Shown: positions 20,245 through 28,894 of the stretch, piece after piece | Layout of the letters: each line of letters starts with the position of its first letter | Position numbering within the stretch: position 1 is the first letter of the stretch | DNA from: Vibrio inusitatus | GTDB lineage: Bacteria; Pseudomonadota; Gammaproteobacteria; Enterobacterales; Vibrionaceae | Length of the DNA: 64,000 nucleotides | Direction of reading: 5' to 3' | Assembly: GCA_024346935.1 (NCBI GenBank) | Contig: AP024878.1 | Location: 2,294,001 to 2,358,000, forward strand | Translations under genes and position numbers: made by a program | Notes under the pieces: model-generated | Databases searched by the model: none | What the model was told of the DNA's origin: nothing | The model's input: the letters and a program-made list of their open reading frames with translations, nothing else

Positions 20245-21804
20245 TTAAGCGTGTACTTTTAGGTGTTTAAATCGAACTCCAAGCACTAATGCTGTCAATA
20301 AATACGCCATTGCACCAGTACCTATCATTAAGGTTAACTCAAGCACTCTGTCAGTGAGAGACATACTAATCCAGCTCTCTAGCGGTTTAAGTAGATAAAG
20401 AATAGCGCCTACCATAGCGCCACCAGATACCGCAAGTCGCAACATGAAACCCAGAGTTTGACGAGTTAAACGATAAACCTGTGCTTTATGCAAACCTCTA
20501 TACAGTAAGCCCATATTCACAAATGCCGATAAGGCCGTTGCCATAGCTAATCCTACATAGCCGTAATGCCAAGCAAAAATGATATTGAACACCATGTTAG
20601 AGGTCATCGCGATAATACCGTAACGCACAGGTGTCTTCGTATCTTGGCGAGAATAATACCCGGGTGCCAATACCTTAATTAACATAAAGTTAAGTAAACC
20701 TGATGCATAGGCTACCAAAGAATAAGAGGACTGCTGCACCTCATAGACACCAAACTCTCCACGCATAAACAGCACCATTAGCATAGGTTTCGCCAATACG
20801 ATCAAGCCCAACATGGCTGGCAGGCCAAGCAGCAGCACCATACGCACACCCCAGTCCATCGTTGAGGCAAAACCTTGACCCTGCGCATCAACATGCTTTC
20901 TAGATAGTGCTGGCAAAATCACAGTAGCTATGGCAATACCGAACAAACCCAATGGAAATTCAAGAAGGCGGTCTGAGTAATAGAGCCAACTGATTGAGCC
21001 TGTTTGTAGGAAACTGGCAATAAAAGTGTCTAGCAACAAGTTAATCTGACTAACAGAAACACCAAATAACGCAGGGATCATTAAAGTGCGAATCCTCACT
21101 ACACCAGGATCGCGCCACCCCCACTTTGGTCTAACAAGAACACCTTCTTTAATAAGAAAAGGAAGTTGGAAGAAAAATTGAACCAAGCCACCAAGAAAAA
21201 CACCGATCGCCAGTCCTATCTCAGGGTTGGCTAAACGTGGTGAGATCAACGATGCAGACAAGATGATCATCACATTCAAGAATACGGGGGTAAAAGAAGA
21301 AACCGCAAACTTACCCAACGTATTTAATATTGCCCCTGATAGAGCAACAAAGGTAATAAACCATAAATAAGGAAAGGTGATCTTCAGCATTAAGCTGGCC
21401 ATCTCGAATTTTTCAGCAGATGGACCACCATTTAGCCAATCTAGGAACCACCCCGTACCGAAGATGGCGGTGACTACACCGGATCCCAAAACACCAACAA
21501 CCGTCACAATGGAGACAATCACACCTAGCGTTCCTGATACCTTAGCGATCAATTGCCTCGTTTCATTCATATCACCTTTAGAGTGATATTCAGTAAGCAC
21601 GGGTACAAAGGCTTGCGAGAAAGCCCCCTCAGCAAACAATCGTCTTAAAAAGTTTGGGATCTTATTGGCAAAGAAAAATACGTCTGCACTGGCTCCTGCA
21701 CCCATAAGGTTAGCAACCACAACGTCTCGAACTAACCCTAAAACACGAGAGACTAGGGTCATGGCACTAACAATGGCGCCCGACCGAAGAAGGCCTTTAC
21801 TCAC
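20245..21804 (-). CDS. murJ: Lipid II flippase MurJ
   Basis: A 519-residue inner-membrane protein of the MOP superfamily that moves lipid II to the periplasmic face for peptidoglycan synthesis. About 14 membrane segments are visible. The N-terminal MurJ signature ISAMTLVSRVLGLVRDVVVANLMGAGASADVFF appears here as SAMTLVSRVLGLVRDVVVA and ADVFFFANKIPNFLRRLFAE. Basic residues inside the membrane region fit the lipid II cavity. It is divergent from rpsT, as in E. coli and other Vibrio. Confidence 0.97.
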   Translation of the reverse strand: MSKGLLRSGAIVSAMTLVSRVLGLVRDVVVANLMGAGASADVFFFANKIPNFLRRLFAEGAFSQAFVPVLTEYHSKGDMNETRQLIAKVSGTLGVIVSIVTVVGVLGSGVVTAIFGTGWFLDWLNGGPSAEKFEMASLMLKITFPYLWFITFVALSGAILNTLGKFAVSSFTPVFLNVMIILSASLISPRLANPEIGLAIGVFLGGLVQFFFQLPFLIKEGVLVRPKWGWRDPGVVRIRTLMIPALFGVSVSQINLLLDTFIASFLQTGSISWLYYSDRLLEFPLGLFGIAIATVILPALSRKHVDAQGQGFASTMDWGVRMVLLLGLPAMLGLIVLAKPMLMVLFMRGEFGVYEVQQSSYSLVAYASGLLNFMLIKVLAPGYYSRQDTKTPVRYGIIAMTSNMVFNIIFAWHYGYVGLAMATALSAFVNMGLLYRGLHKAQVYRLTRQTLGFMLRLAVSGGAMVGAILYLLKPLESWISMSLTDRVLELTLMIGTGAMAYLLTALVLGVRFKHLKVHA

Positions 21805-22030
21805 TTTTATTCCTTAATTAACTGATGCAACTAGTAATTAGCATGCTTCTAGCGAAGACACAGCCTACCAGAAAGCGACTCCAACTTATTGATATATACA
21901 CTTAGAGATAAGTATCTTAGGTTGAGTGTAGATCTAACCCATAAATGCTGTTAAAATCCCCGCCATCTTAACCGTGTTAACCCGTCGAAACAAAATTACC
22001 TTGTTTTAGATGAGTTTTCACACAAATCAA

Positions 22031-22059
22031 TTGACTTTCGATTAGCAAACAGGCATTCT
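22031..22059 (+). promoter_or_regulatory. Candidate rpsT promoter
   Basis: TTGACT and CATTCT are spaced by 17 bases, about 45 bases upstream of the rpsT start. The -10 match is poor. The remaining murJ-rpsT gap (21805-22104) is AT-rich and holds no gene. Confidence 0.35.
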
Positions 22060-22104
22060 CCACGCCCTATATTGTTACCGAACAAGTTTTTGGGAGTTAG
22101 ACCC

Positions 22105-22365
22105 TTGGCAAACAGTAAATCTGCTAAGAAGCGCGCTATCCAAGCTGAGAAACGTCGCCAGCACAATGCTAGCCGTCGTTCTATGATGCGCACTTACATG
22201 AAAAAAACTATCGCTGCTATTGAAGCTGGCGACAAAGAAGCTGCAACTGCTGAACTAAAAGCTGTTGCACCGATCCTAGATCGCGCTGCGACTAAAGGCC
22301 TTATTCATAAGAATAAAGCTGCTCGTCATAAAGCACGCTTCACTGCTGCAATCAAAGCTCTTTAA
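22105..22365 (+). CDS. rpsT: 30S ribosomal protein S20
   Basis: An 86-residue primary 16S-binding protein, mostly helical and basic ([20 protein letters not shown]). It begins at TTG 22105, with GGGAG eight bases upstream. E. coli rpsT also starts with UUG, and this weak start is part of autogenous control there, so the same is likely here. The open frame extends 33 bases further upstream but adds residues absent from the family. A strong terminator follows. Confidence 0.96.
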   Translation: MANSKSAKKRAIQAEKRRQHNASRRSMMRTYMKKTIAAIEAGDKEAATAELKAVAPILDRAATKGLIHKNKAARHKARFTAAIKAL

Positions 22366-22384
22366 TTAGAACTTCGATTCAGAT

Positions 22385-22411
22385 AAAAAACCGGCTTTTG
22401 CCGGTTTTTTT
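22385..22411 (+). terminator. Terminator of rpsT
   Basis: AAAAACCGGC pairs with GCCGGTTTTT around a four-base loop and ends in a T-run. Confidence 0.9.
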
Positions 22412-22462
22412 GTATCTATAGATCCTGAAATTAATCAGACCGCTCTAGTTTTTCCTCTATTC

Positions 22463-22762
22463 TCACTCCTCTGAGCAATACATATCATGCAACAGATGAA
22501 TCATGCGCTTAACCTCTGGGCTACTCAACGAGTAATACACCGTTTGGGCTTCTTTGCGAGTTTCAACTAACCCATCCCCCCTAAGCCAAGCGAGATGTTG
22601 AGATAATGCTGACTGACTGAGGTCTAACTGTTGGCACAATTCTCCTACAGATAACTCTCGGTCATGTAACATACACAAGATAAATAGGCGTCTCTCATTT
22701 GCCATTGCCTTAAGCAGTGAGATGGCTTGAGGAGAGTTTTTCTCCATTGCTTTCAAGTTCAT
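22463..22762 (-). CDS. hlyU: ArsR-family virulence regulator HlyU
   Basis: A 99-residue winged-helix protein matching HlyU of V. cholerae and V. vulnificus, where it activates haemolysin (hlyA) or rtxA toxin genes by countering H-NS. The core is AMANERRLFILCMLHDRELSV followed by LSQSALSQHLAWLR and KEAQTVYYSLSS. It lacks the metal-binding cysteine motif of ArsR. Cys30 and Cys96 correspond to the redox-reactive pair described for V. cholerae HlyU (C38 and C104 by my alignment). The gene is next to nhaR, as in V. cholerae. Any toxin target is outside this window. Confidence 0.9.
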   Translation of the reverse strand: MNLKAMEKNSPQAISLLKAMANERRLFILCMLHDRELSVGELCQQLDLSQSALSQHLAWLRGDGLVETRKEAQTVYYSLSSPEVKRMIHLLHDMYCSEE

Positions 22763-22846
22763 AGCGTATCAATCATATCTATTAGTTCAGTAATTGGATT
22801 AAGACTACCGTTGAGACCTACAAAGTTAAACCTCTGTCGGTACAAA

Positions 22847-23734
22847 TTAATGGAAAATATTCGAAAAATTAGCATCACAAACACTTTTCACCGCTGGATG
22901 TTGAATCATTCTTTCCGCAAAGATCACATAATACTCTTCCTTTAAAGCGTCTATCGATGCTATTCGGTGAAAGCCACCTGTATCTGTTTTATAGGGATAG
23001 CGAGTAGGGGCTACAAACACGGTATCTGGGTGCGCCTCGGCAAAGGCTTTCATCAATGCGAAATCATCAAACTCACCTAGAATTGTTGGTTGATAGCCTT
23101 GTCTATCGCACCATTCCGTAATTTTACGTCCCATCGAAGTTCTTGAACCAGGGATCAGCAGCTTGTATTTTTCTAGGTTAGCTAAAAACTCTTTCTCATC
23201 TATGGAAGTCGCGGAGCAAAAGCTCATTTCACACTCCCCTAGTTTTTTACTGTATAAGCCTGCATTTTGTGATGAATCAATAGGACAGTCAGATAGAATC
23301 ATGTCTAATTTATGCTGAGACAGTTGTTCCAGTAGAAGCTCATGAGTCGACTCATAGCACCTAAGATGAATATGACCGTCCGCAGGAATTGTCGTAGAAA
23401 GAATGCGACTTACTAAGCTTTTTGAGAGAGCATCCGCCACTCCCACTTCAAACAATAGATTGGCTCGTTGACTGTAATTAACGATATCTAGCATTTCATA
23501 GCTTAAGTCATACATTCTATCGGCATATTTAAATACCAACTGACCAAGCTCCGTGGGTTCTATACTCCGACCATTACGTTTGGTGAGCTTACCATTCAAG
23601 CGCTGCTCTAATGCCTTGATTTGCCCTGTCACCGTTTGTGGTGTTAGAAATAGTGCATCAGCAGCCTTAGTTAAAGACCCTTGCTTGCAAACCATCCAAA
23701 AATAATAGAGATGATTGTAATTTAAATGCGACAT
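22847..23734 (-). CDS. nhaR: LysR-type regulator NhaR
   Basis: A 295-residue LysR regulator that in E. coli senses Na+ and activates the NhaA Na+/H+ antiporter. The N-terminus is nearly the E. coli one ([20 protein letters not shown], then [19 protein letters not shown]). I chose ATG 23734 because GGAGGGG lies just upstream; the open frame continues eight codons before it. nhaA is not adjacent here. It diverges from nptA, a Na+-coupled phosphate carrier, which makes a Na+ link plausible. Confidence 0.93.
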   Translation of the reverse strand: MSHLNYNHLYYFWMVCKQGSLTKAADALFLTPQTVTGQIKALEQRLNGKLTKRNGRSIEPTELGQLVFKYADRMYDLSYEMLDIVNYSQRANLLFEVGVADALSKSLVSRILSTTIPADGHIHLRCYESTHELLLEQLSQHKLDMILSDCPIDSSQNAGLYSKKLGECEMSFCSATSIDEKEFLANLEKYKLLIPGSRTSMGRKITEWCDRQGYQPTILGEFDDFALMKAFAEAHPDTVFVAPTRYPYKTDTGGFHRIASIDALKEEYYVIFAERMIQHPAVKSVCDANFSNIFH

Positions 23735-23814
23735 TTCCCCTCCTGTGTAAACCTTCAAATATAAAGGTAAAGTGCATTAAACTTCGATATTACCGAATCC
23801 AAGTTAAAGCAAGA

Positions 23815-23828
23815 TGACAATTTTGTCA
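23815..23828. promoter_or_regulatory. Palindrome in the nhaR-nptA gap
   Basis: TGACAATTTTGTCA is a perfect 14-bp palindrome midway in the 343-bp gap between divergent nhaR and nptA. AATATTTG occurs twice just downstream (around 23833 and 23850). It may be an operator for one or both genes. I see no other feature in this gap. Confidence 0.4.
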
Positions 23829-24077
23829 CATTAATATTTGGACCAGATCAATATTTGACACTAAAGTTGCTCAAGGAGCGTCCAAACATAAAGGTAATAC
23901 CGGACATTAAAGCATTAAAAATCAACAACTTAACAAACAAAGAAACTCACGCAAACGTTTACTTTAATTGAGTAAGAAAAAGGCGATTATTTATAAAACT
24001 GTAATATAACTGAAATATTAGTTATCTAAACTCGCCAACAGTTGATTAAAAGCCTAAAACGGGCCCGGAGATAACAA

Positions 24078-25226
24078 ATGAACAACCAAGCATCCTCAGT
24101 TTCAGCAGCAATAGCAGGTAAAACCAGCTGGCTACGTTGGGCTAACTTGGCTTTCATGCTGTACCTACTACTTGTTTCAGTTTCATTGGTTGGCAGCGGC
24201 TTTAAGATGGCCTCTGGCGAACATGCCAAAACACTTTTTGACTTTGCTTCTCATCCAGTAGCAGGCTTAATGATTGGCCTTGTAGCAACGGCTCTTATTC
24301 AGTCTTCTAGTACAGTAACCTCTATTATTGTAGGTCTTGTAGCAGGCGGGCTTCCCGTTCAAATCGCTATCCCTATGGTTATGGGTGCAAACATCGGTAC
24401 CACGGTAACGAACACTTTAGTTAGCCTTGGTCACCTTCGCTGTAAAGAAGAGTTCAAACGCGCATTTGCAAGTGCAACCGTTCATGACTTCTTTAACTTG
24501 CTGGCGGTATTGATTTTCCTACCACTAGAAATGATGTTTGGTATCTTTGGCAAGCTTTCAGCTTGGTTAGTCGCTCCTTTAATGAACACCGGTGACCTAA
24601 ACATGGGTGGCTTCAACTTCATTAAGCCTCTAACAAAGCCTCTACTTAGTGTTATTCAAGAGCCGCTAACTGCCTTCGGTCCTATCGCTGCTGGTGTGAG
24701 TATGATTATTTTAGGTATCGCTACCATCATCATCTCTATCACCATCATGGGTAAGCTCATGAAGAGCCTAATGGTAGGTCGTGCACGTGAAATTTTGAAG
24801 AACGCTATCGGTCGCGGTCCTCTTCACGGTATCTTCTCTGGCTCTGTTGTCACCATATTAGTTCAATCTTCATCGACGACGACTAGCTTAATGGTTCCAT
24901 TAGTAGGCTCTGGCGTTCTTAAAGTTCGTGATGTGTATCCATTTACACTAGGTGCAAATATCGGTACCTGTATTACCGCGCTTCTTGCTGCAACAGCAGT
25001 AACCGGTGAATTTGCCGCCTTTGCGCTTCAAATTGCTCTAGTTCATTTGCTATTCAACATTGCTGCAACCGCATTCATCTTTGGTATTCCGTTCTTGCGA
25101 GAACTACCATTGAAAGGTGCAGATTGGATCTCAACAATGGCGATTAAGAACAAGAGCGTCGTAGCTGGATATCTGATTGCTGTATTCGTTGTAATGCCTG
25201 GTGCAATTATTGCGATGACTGCGTAG
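24078..25226 (+). CDS. nptA: Na+/phosphate symporter NptA
   Basis: A 382-residue inner-membrane carrier of the PNaS (SLC34-like) family that takes up inorganic phosphate with Na+. Two inverted repeats each carry the QSSST substrate motif (75-79 and 263-267) and a following GANIGT motif, the family hallmark. About eight membrane segments are visible. ATG 24078 has GGAG eight bases upstream. It gives a second route for phosphate besides the Pst system encoded later in the window. Confidence 0.95.
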   Translation: MNNQASSVSAAIAGKTSWLRWANLAFMLYLLLVSVSLVGSGFKMASGEHAKTLFDFASHPVAGLMIGLVATALIQSSSTVTSIIVGLVAGGLPVQIAIPMVMGANIGTTVTNTLVSLGHLRCKEEFKRAFASATVHDFFNLLAVLIFLPLEMMFGIFGKLSAWLVAPLMNTGDLNMGGFNFIKPLTKPLLSVIQEPLTAFGPIAAGVSMIILGIATIIISITIMGKLMKSLMVGRAREILKNAIGRGPLHGIFSGSVVTILVQSSSTTTSLMVPLVGSGVLKVRDVYPFTLGANIGTCITALLAATAVTGEFAAFALQIALVHLLFNIAATAFIFGIPFLRELPLKGADWISTMAIKNKSVVAGYLIAVFVVMPGAIIAMTA

Positions 25227-25240
25227 CAATTAAAAAATTT

Positions 25241-25272
25241 AAAAAACCTGCCAAATGTGGCAGGTTTTTTTT
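25241..25272 (+). terminator. Bidirectional terminator between nptA and the barrel gene
   Basis: CCTGCCA pairs with TGGCAGG around four bases, with A-rich and T-rich flanks on both sides. It serves two converging genes. Confidence 0.9.
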
Positions 25273-25289
25273 CGTCTGAATCTTAGAGA

Positions 25290-26303
25290 TTACTCATTGT
25301 AATAGATGACTAATGCACCGCCCTTCAATGAACTCCCATAGTTCAGTGAAATACCAATACCTACGTTGTATATCAATGAAGAGTAGTCGCTGGTGTCCAT
25401 TACCCAACCAAAGCTGTATTCGGCATAATGAGTCGTATCTAAAGGCTCTCTTAAATCACCACCTACATCAATTCTGCGTACTCTAAACAAAAGATCTTGT
25501 TTTCGATTTCCCCAAGGGTCTAGGTGATACTTGTACTGTATACCGTTCATTATGCGCCAGCCTTCAGGGGTGGCATTAGCAGTACCAATACTGCCACCAA
25601 AGCTTCTGCCCCAGAAATAGTGATATTCGCTATTAAAGCGGATCTCTCCCGGACCTGTATCTTTGGTATAAATCAAATCAGCTTGAGGCTCAACTATCCA
25701 AATATTCGACGTACCATTGATAACGGAATTAATGCCTTTCGCTTCAATAGTCTCTGCTGCTGGGCTATTAGCGGTAAACTTATTCCTGTAGTGCATAAGA
25801 TGAAGTCCTGAACCTGTAAATAGCTGCCACCCTTCTGATATCTGATAGCCCACAGCGTATTCGGCATAACCCGCTATTACCTCGTCTTCATTCTTATCAC
25901 TTTCCCAAGTAATGCCAAGATCTTCTAGTTGGTCATAATCAACATCTCTTGTTAAACCCATATAAGCAGCTCTGAGTTTTAAACGATGTAACCAAGGACT
26001 TTCATCATTAGAAAACAAGAAGGAGATAGGAAGAGAGGTCACTGTTATCCTACGCTTGGTATTAATCGACTCTTGCCCTCCAAAGTCTGGATTACTAGTA
26101 CCAAATATTTGATTAGGGTCGAAGCTACCAAAGCCAATAGTCAGCAGTTCACTGTCGGTCAACACCAAGGCCGTTGAATAGATATCCGTTAGATACTGGT
26201 CAGGGTCAATAAGGCTAGCAAAAGCAGTTGTAGAGGATCCCAACATAGCTACTGCCAACGCGACATTACATCCATGTTTCACTGTAAAGTTAACTCTATC
26301 CAC
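25290..26303 (-). CDS. Outer-membrane beta-barrel protein (solitary autotransporter-barrel type)
   Basis: A 337-residue predicted outer-membrane protein. The start is GTG, the signal peptide runs to about residue 29 (VALAVAMLGSSTTAFA), and the body is rich in alternating aromatic strands such as LKLRAAYMGLTRDV, IRFNSEYHYFWG and DLLFRVRRIDVGG. It ends with a short final strand (GALVIYYNE). I think it belongs to the solitary outer membrane autotransporter beta-barrel family common in Vibrio, by memory of the family and by its position beside nptA and thyA. No passenger domain is present. Its function is unknown. Confidence 0.7.
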   Translation of the reverse strand: MDRVNFTVKHGCNVALAVAMLGSSTTAFASLIDPDQYLTDIYSTALVLTDSELLTIGFGSFDPNQIFGTSNPDFGGQESINTKRRITVTSLPISFLFSNDESPWLHRLKLRAAYMGLTRDVDYDQLEDLGITWESDKNEDEVIAGYAEYAVGYQISEGWQLFTGSGLHLMHYRNKFTANSPAAETIEAKGINSVINGTSNIWIVEPQADLIYTKDTGPGEIRFNSEYHYFWGRSFGGSIGTANATPEGWRIMNGIQYKYHLDPWGNRKQDLLFRVRRIDVGGDLREPLDTTHYAEYSFGWVMDTSDYSSLIYNVGIGISLNYGSSLKGGALVIYYNE

Positions 26304-26318
26304 TGAGTTCCGAGCATT

Positions 26319-26347
26319 AAAAAAGGCTAATACCTAAATATTAGCCT
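26319..26347 (-). terminator. Terminator of thyA
   Basis: AGGCTAATA pairs with TATTAGCCT around six bases, ending in T6 on the minus strand. It separates thyA from the barrel gene. Confidence 0.85.
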
Positions 26348-26398
26348 CTTAAATAATAGTTTTTATAATTCAGTGAGATAAATTTTAATTATTTGCTC

Positions 26399-27250
26399 TT
26401 ATACCGAAAATGGGTAGCGAATCGCGGGATGAGATTCGTACCCTTCCACTGAGAAATCATCCAAAGTAACCCAAGTTTCTAGGTCTTCTAAGCTCTTAAT
26501 CTCAGGATTAATAATAAACTTAGGAGCATTTAATGGCTCTCGCGGCAACTGTACATCTCGCATCAACTCAAGCTGATCTTCGTAAATATGCGCATTAACA
26601 ATCTTATGATAGGCCACACCCGCTTTCTTACCTGTGATCTGTGCCATGATGGCCAGAAACGCATACACTTGCACCATATTGAAATTTAGCCCCAGAGGGA
26701 CATCACAAGAGCGCTGAGTACTATTTAGGTATAAGGTATCACCAAGCAAAGAGAAGTGATGACTGTACATACATGGACGTAAACAGCCCATGTGAAACTC
26801 ACCAGGGTTGTAAAAATTCAGTATTTCACCACGGTCATCGATGCCCTGTTTAAGATCATCAACAATCTTGCGTAGCTGGTCAATATGCCCACCGTCTGGT
26901 TTAGCCCACTGACGACCTTGAACACCATATACACGGCCCATGTCATCCTCACCTTTACGGTATGGATTATTTAACCACGCATCGTTCAGGTTCGAGTTTG
27001 CATCCCATGTTTTTGTGCCTAGCTGACGAAACTGTTCTGCGTTATCGTAACCACGAATGTATCCTAGCAGTTCCGCAACAGCCGCTTTCCAGAAGCTTTT
27101 ACGAGTCGTCACCAATGGAAAAGCATTATTCGCCACGTCATAGGTTAAATCAGCATTAATAACGGTCAAACAACGCTTACCCGTACGCTGATTCTCAATC
27201 CAGTGCCCTTCATCAACGATACGGCGACATAGATCTAGATACTGCTTCAT
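26399..27250 (-). CDS. thyA: Thymidylate synthase ThyA, divergent form
   Basis: A 283-residue enzyme converting dUMP to dTMP with methylene-tetrahydrofolate. Catalytic Cys160 lies in [14 protein letters not shown], and the phosphate-binding [13 protein letters not shown] and the C-terminal YPFSV are present. E. coli ThyA has His after the catalytic Cys (PCH); here it is Met. The 283-residue length exceeds the E. coli 264. Both traits fit a divergent ThyA class that I associate with Vibrio. It overlaps lgt by one base (TAATG), suggesting translational coupling, as lgt-thyA also are in E. coli. Confidence 0.96.
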   Translation of the reverse strand: MKQYLDLCRRIVDEGHWIENQRTGKRCLTVINADLTYDVANNAFPLVTTRKSFWKAAVAELLGYIRGYDNAEQFRQLGTKTWDANSNLNDAWLNNPYRKGEDDMGRVYGVQGRQWAKPDGGHIDQLRKIVDDLKQGIDDRGEILNFYNPGEFHMGCLRPCMYSHHFSLLGDTLYLNSTQRSCDVPLGLNFNMVQVYAFLAIMAQITGKKAGVAYHKIVNAHIYEDQLELMRDVQLPREPLNAPKFIINPEIKSLEDLETWVTLDDFSVEGYESHPAIRYPFSV

Positions 27251-28074
27251 TACTTCTCCTTCGCCTTGTTTACTTCAAGGGACTTCTGGTTATATTTATA
27301 TGCCCATAACATCATAGCGGCGCCAATAAGGATCATTGGTGTTGACAGTATTTGCCCCATAGAGATCCAGTTACCAAACAGCCCTAAGTGAGCGTCCGGT
27401 TCACGGAAGTACTCGACGATAAAGCGGAAAGAGCCATAGCCAATCAAGAACAACCCTGAGACAGCGCCAGCTGGTCTAGGTTTACGAATAAAGAAGTTCA
27501 AGATAAAGAACAACACAATCCCTTCTAGAATCGCTTCATAAAGTTGCGAAGGATGTCGTGGCAGATATCCTCCAGATGGGAACATTACCGCCCATGGAAC
27601 ATCCGTTACCCTGCCCCACAGTTCGTCATTCATAAAGTTGCCTATACGGCCAACTCCCAACCCAAACGGGATAAGCGGAGCGATAAAGTCAGCTACATTG
27701 AAGAAGGTACGACCGTTGCGGTAGGCATAGAATGCCATTGCTGATATTACGCCTAACAAACCGCCATGGAATGACATGCCACCTGTCCATACTTGGAACA
27801 AGTAAAGCGGGTTGTCTAAAAATAGATCGAAATGGTAGAACAACACATACCCAACACGCCCACCAACGACTACGCCGAGAAATCCTAAAAACAACATGTC
27901 GGACACTTGTTCTCGCGTCCAGCCGCTATTCGGTTGGTCGGCGCGACGATTAGCTAACCACATAGCAAATGCGAAGCCAAAAAGGTACATCAGTCCATAC
28001 CAACGAATAGAAACTGGACCAATTTCAAGTAGTACGGGATCGATATGAGGGAAAGAGATAAATCCTTGATTCAT
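27250..28074 (-). CDS. lgt: Prolipoprotein diacylglyceryl transferase
   Basis: A 274-residue inner-membrane enzyme that attaches diacylglycerol to the lipobox cysteine of prolipoproteins, before LspA acts. Seven membrane segments, the HGGL box ([10 protein letters not shown]), the signature [14 protein letters not shown] and the RHPSQLYEA motif are visible. It lies in a run of minus-strand genes from rppH to thyA and overlaps thyA by one base. Confidence 0.97.
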   Translation of the reverse strand: MNQGFISFPHIDPVLLEIGPVSIRWYGLMYLFGFAFAMWLANRRADQPNSGWTREQVSDMLFLGFLGVVVGGRVGYVLFYHFDLFLDNPLYLFQVWTGGMSFHGGLLGVISAMAFYAYRNGRTFFNVADFIAPLIPFGLGVGRIGNFMNDELWGRVTDVPWAVMFPSGGYLPRHPSQLYEAILEGIVLFFILNFFIRKPRPAGAVSGLFLIGYGSFRFIVEYFREPDAHLGLFGNWISMGQILSTPMILIGAAMMLWAYKYNQKSLEVNKAKEK

Positions 28075-28096
28075 AAAATCTTCTTAGAGCAAATCA

Positions 28097-28894
28097 TTAA
28101 AAGAAAAGCATTCGTATCGCTATTATCAATAGCAATACTGCAAAACATTTTTTCAGTACTTTAGTGGGTAACACAGAGGTTAACCTCACACCGAGCTTAC
28201 TGGTTAGAACTGAACTACATGCAATCGCTAGCAAGGCAGGAATATACACATAACCCACGCTATGGTCTGGTAGATCTTTCGCCCCTACACCATGAAAAAT
28301 AAAGCCAATCATTCCAGAAGCAGCAAGTAATGCGCCACAAAACGATGAGGTGCCTATCGCTTTGCGCATTTCTATTCCATGTCGGTTGAGAAATGGAACC
28401 ATCAGAGATCCACCGCCTATACCCGCTAGGCTTGAAATAGTACCGATCGTAGTTCCAGATATAAAGGTCTTTATTGCGCTAGGTAAAGGTTTTACAGTCC
28501 CTACGTTCACCGAGATAAACATCTTGATGGATAAAAACAGAACTATACACCCAAAAACAGGAGGCAAATACTGACTTGGTATAAATTCCGCTACAAAACT
28601 ACCACCGAAGCCACCAAGTATGACACCTGGAATCAAGAATTTGACCACAAACATATCGACATTGTTCACTCGATAATGATTGAGTGCCGAGGAACCGGAG
28701 GTAATGATGATGCAAGCTAAAGAAGTGGCTAGCGCCATTTGCATGGCAATATCTGCTGATACACCAGACTTTGGTAATAGAAATAACAATGCAGGAACGA
28801 TAATAAGGCCACCGCCAATTCCTAACAATCCTGCAAGTACGCCCACCAGCGCACCGATCATTGCTAAGATGGCGATTAATTCGAATGTAATCAT
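28097..28894 (-). CDS. TSUP/TauE-SafE family permease
   Basis: A 265-residue membrane protein with about eight segments of the sulfite exporter TauE/SafE (DUF81) family. The family repeat is visible twice: GLLGIGGGLIIVPALLFLLP in the first half and SLAGIGGGSLMVPFLNRHG in the second. Family members move sulfite, sulfonates or other sulfur anions; the substrate here is unknown. It overlaps ptsP by one base (TAATG), so its translation may depend on ptsP. The function of this pairing with the nitrogen PTS enzyme is unclear. Confidence 0.9.
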   Translation of the reverse strand: MITFELIAILAMIGALVGVLAGLLGIGGGLIIVPALLFLLPKSGVSADIAMQMALATSLACIIITSGSSALNHYRVNNVDMFVVKFLIPGVILGGFGGSFVAEFIPSQYLPPVFGCIVLFLSIKMFISVNVGTVKPLPSAIKTFISGTTIGTISSLAGIGGGSLMVPFLNRHGIEMRKAIGTSSFCGALLAASGMIGFIFHGVGAKDLPDHSVGYVYIPALLAIACSSVLTSKLGVRLTSVLPTKVLKKCFAVLLLIIAIRMLFF

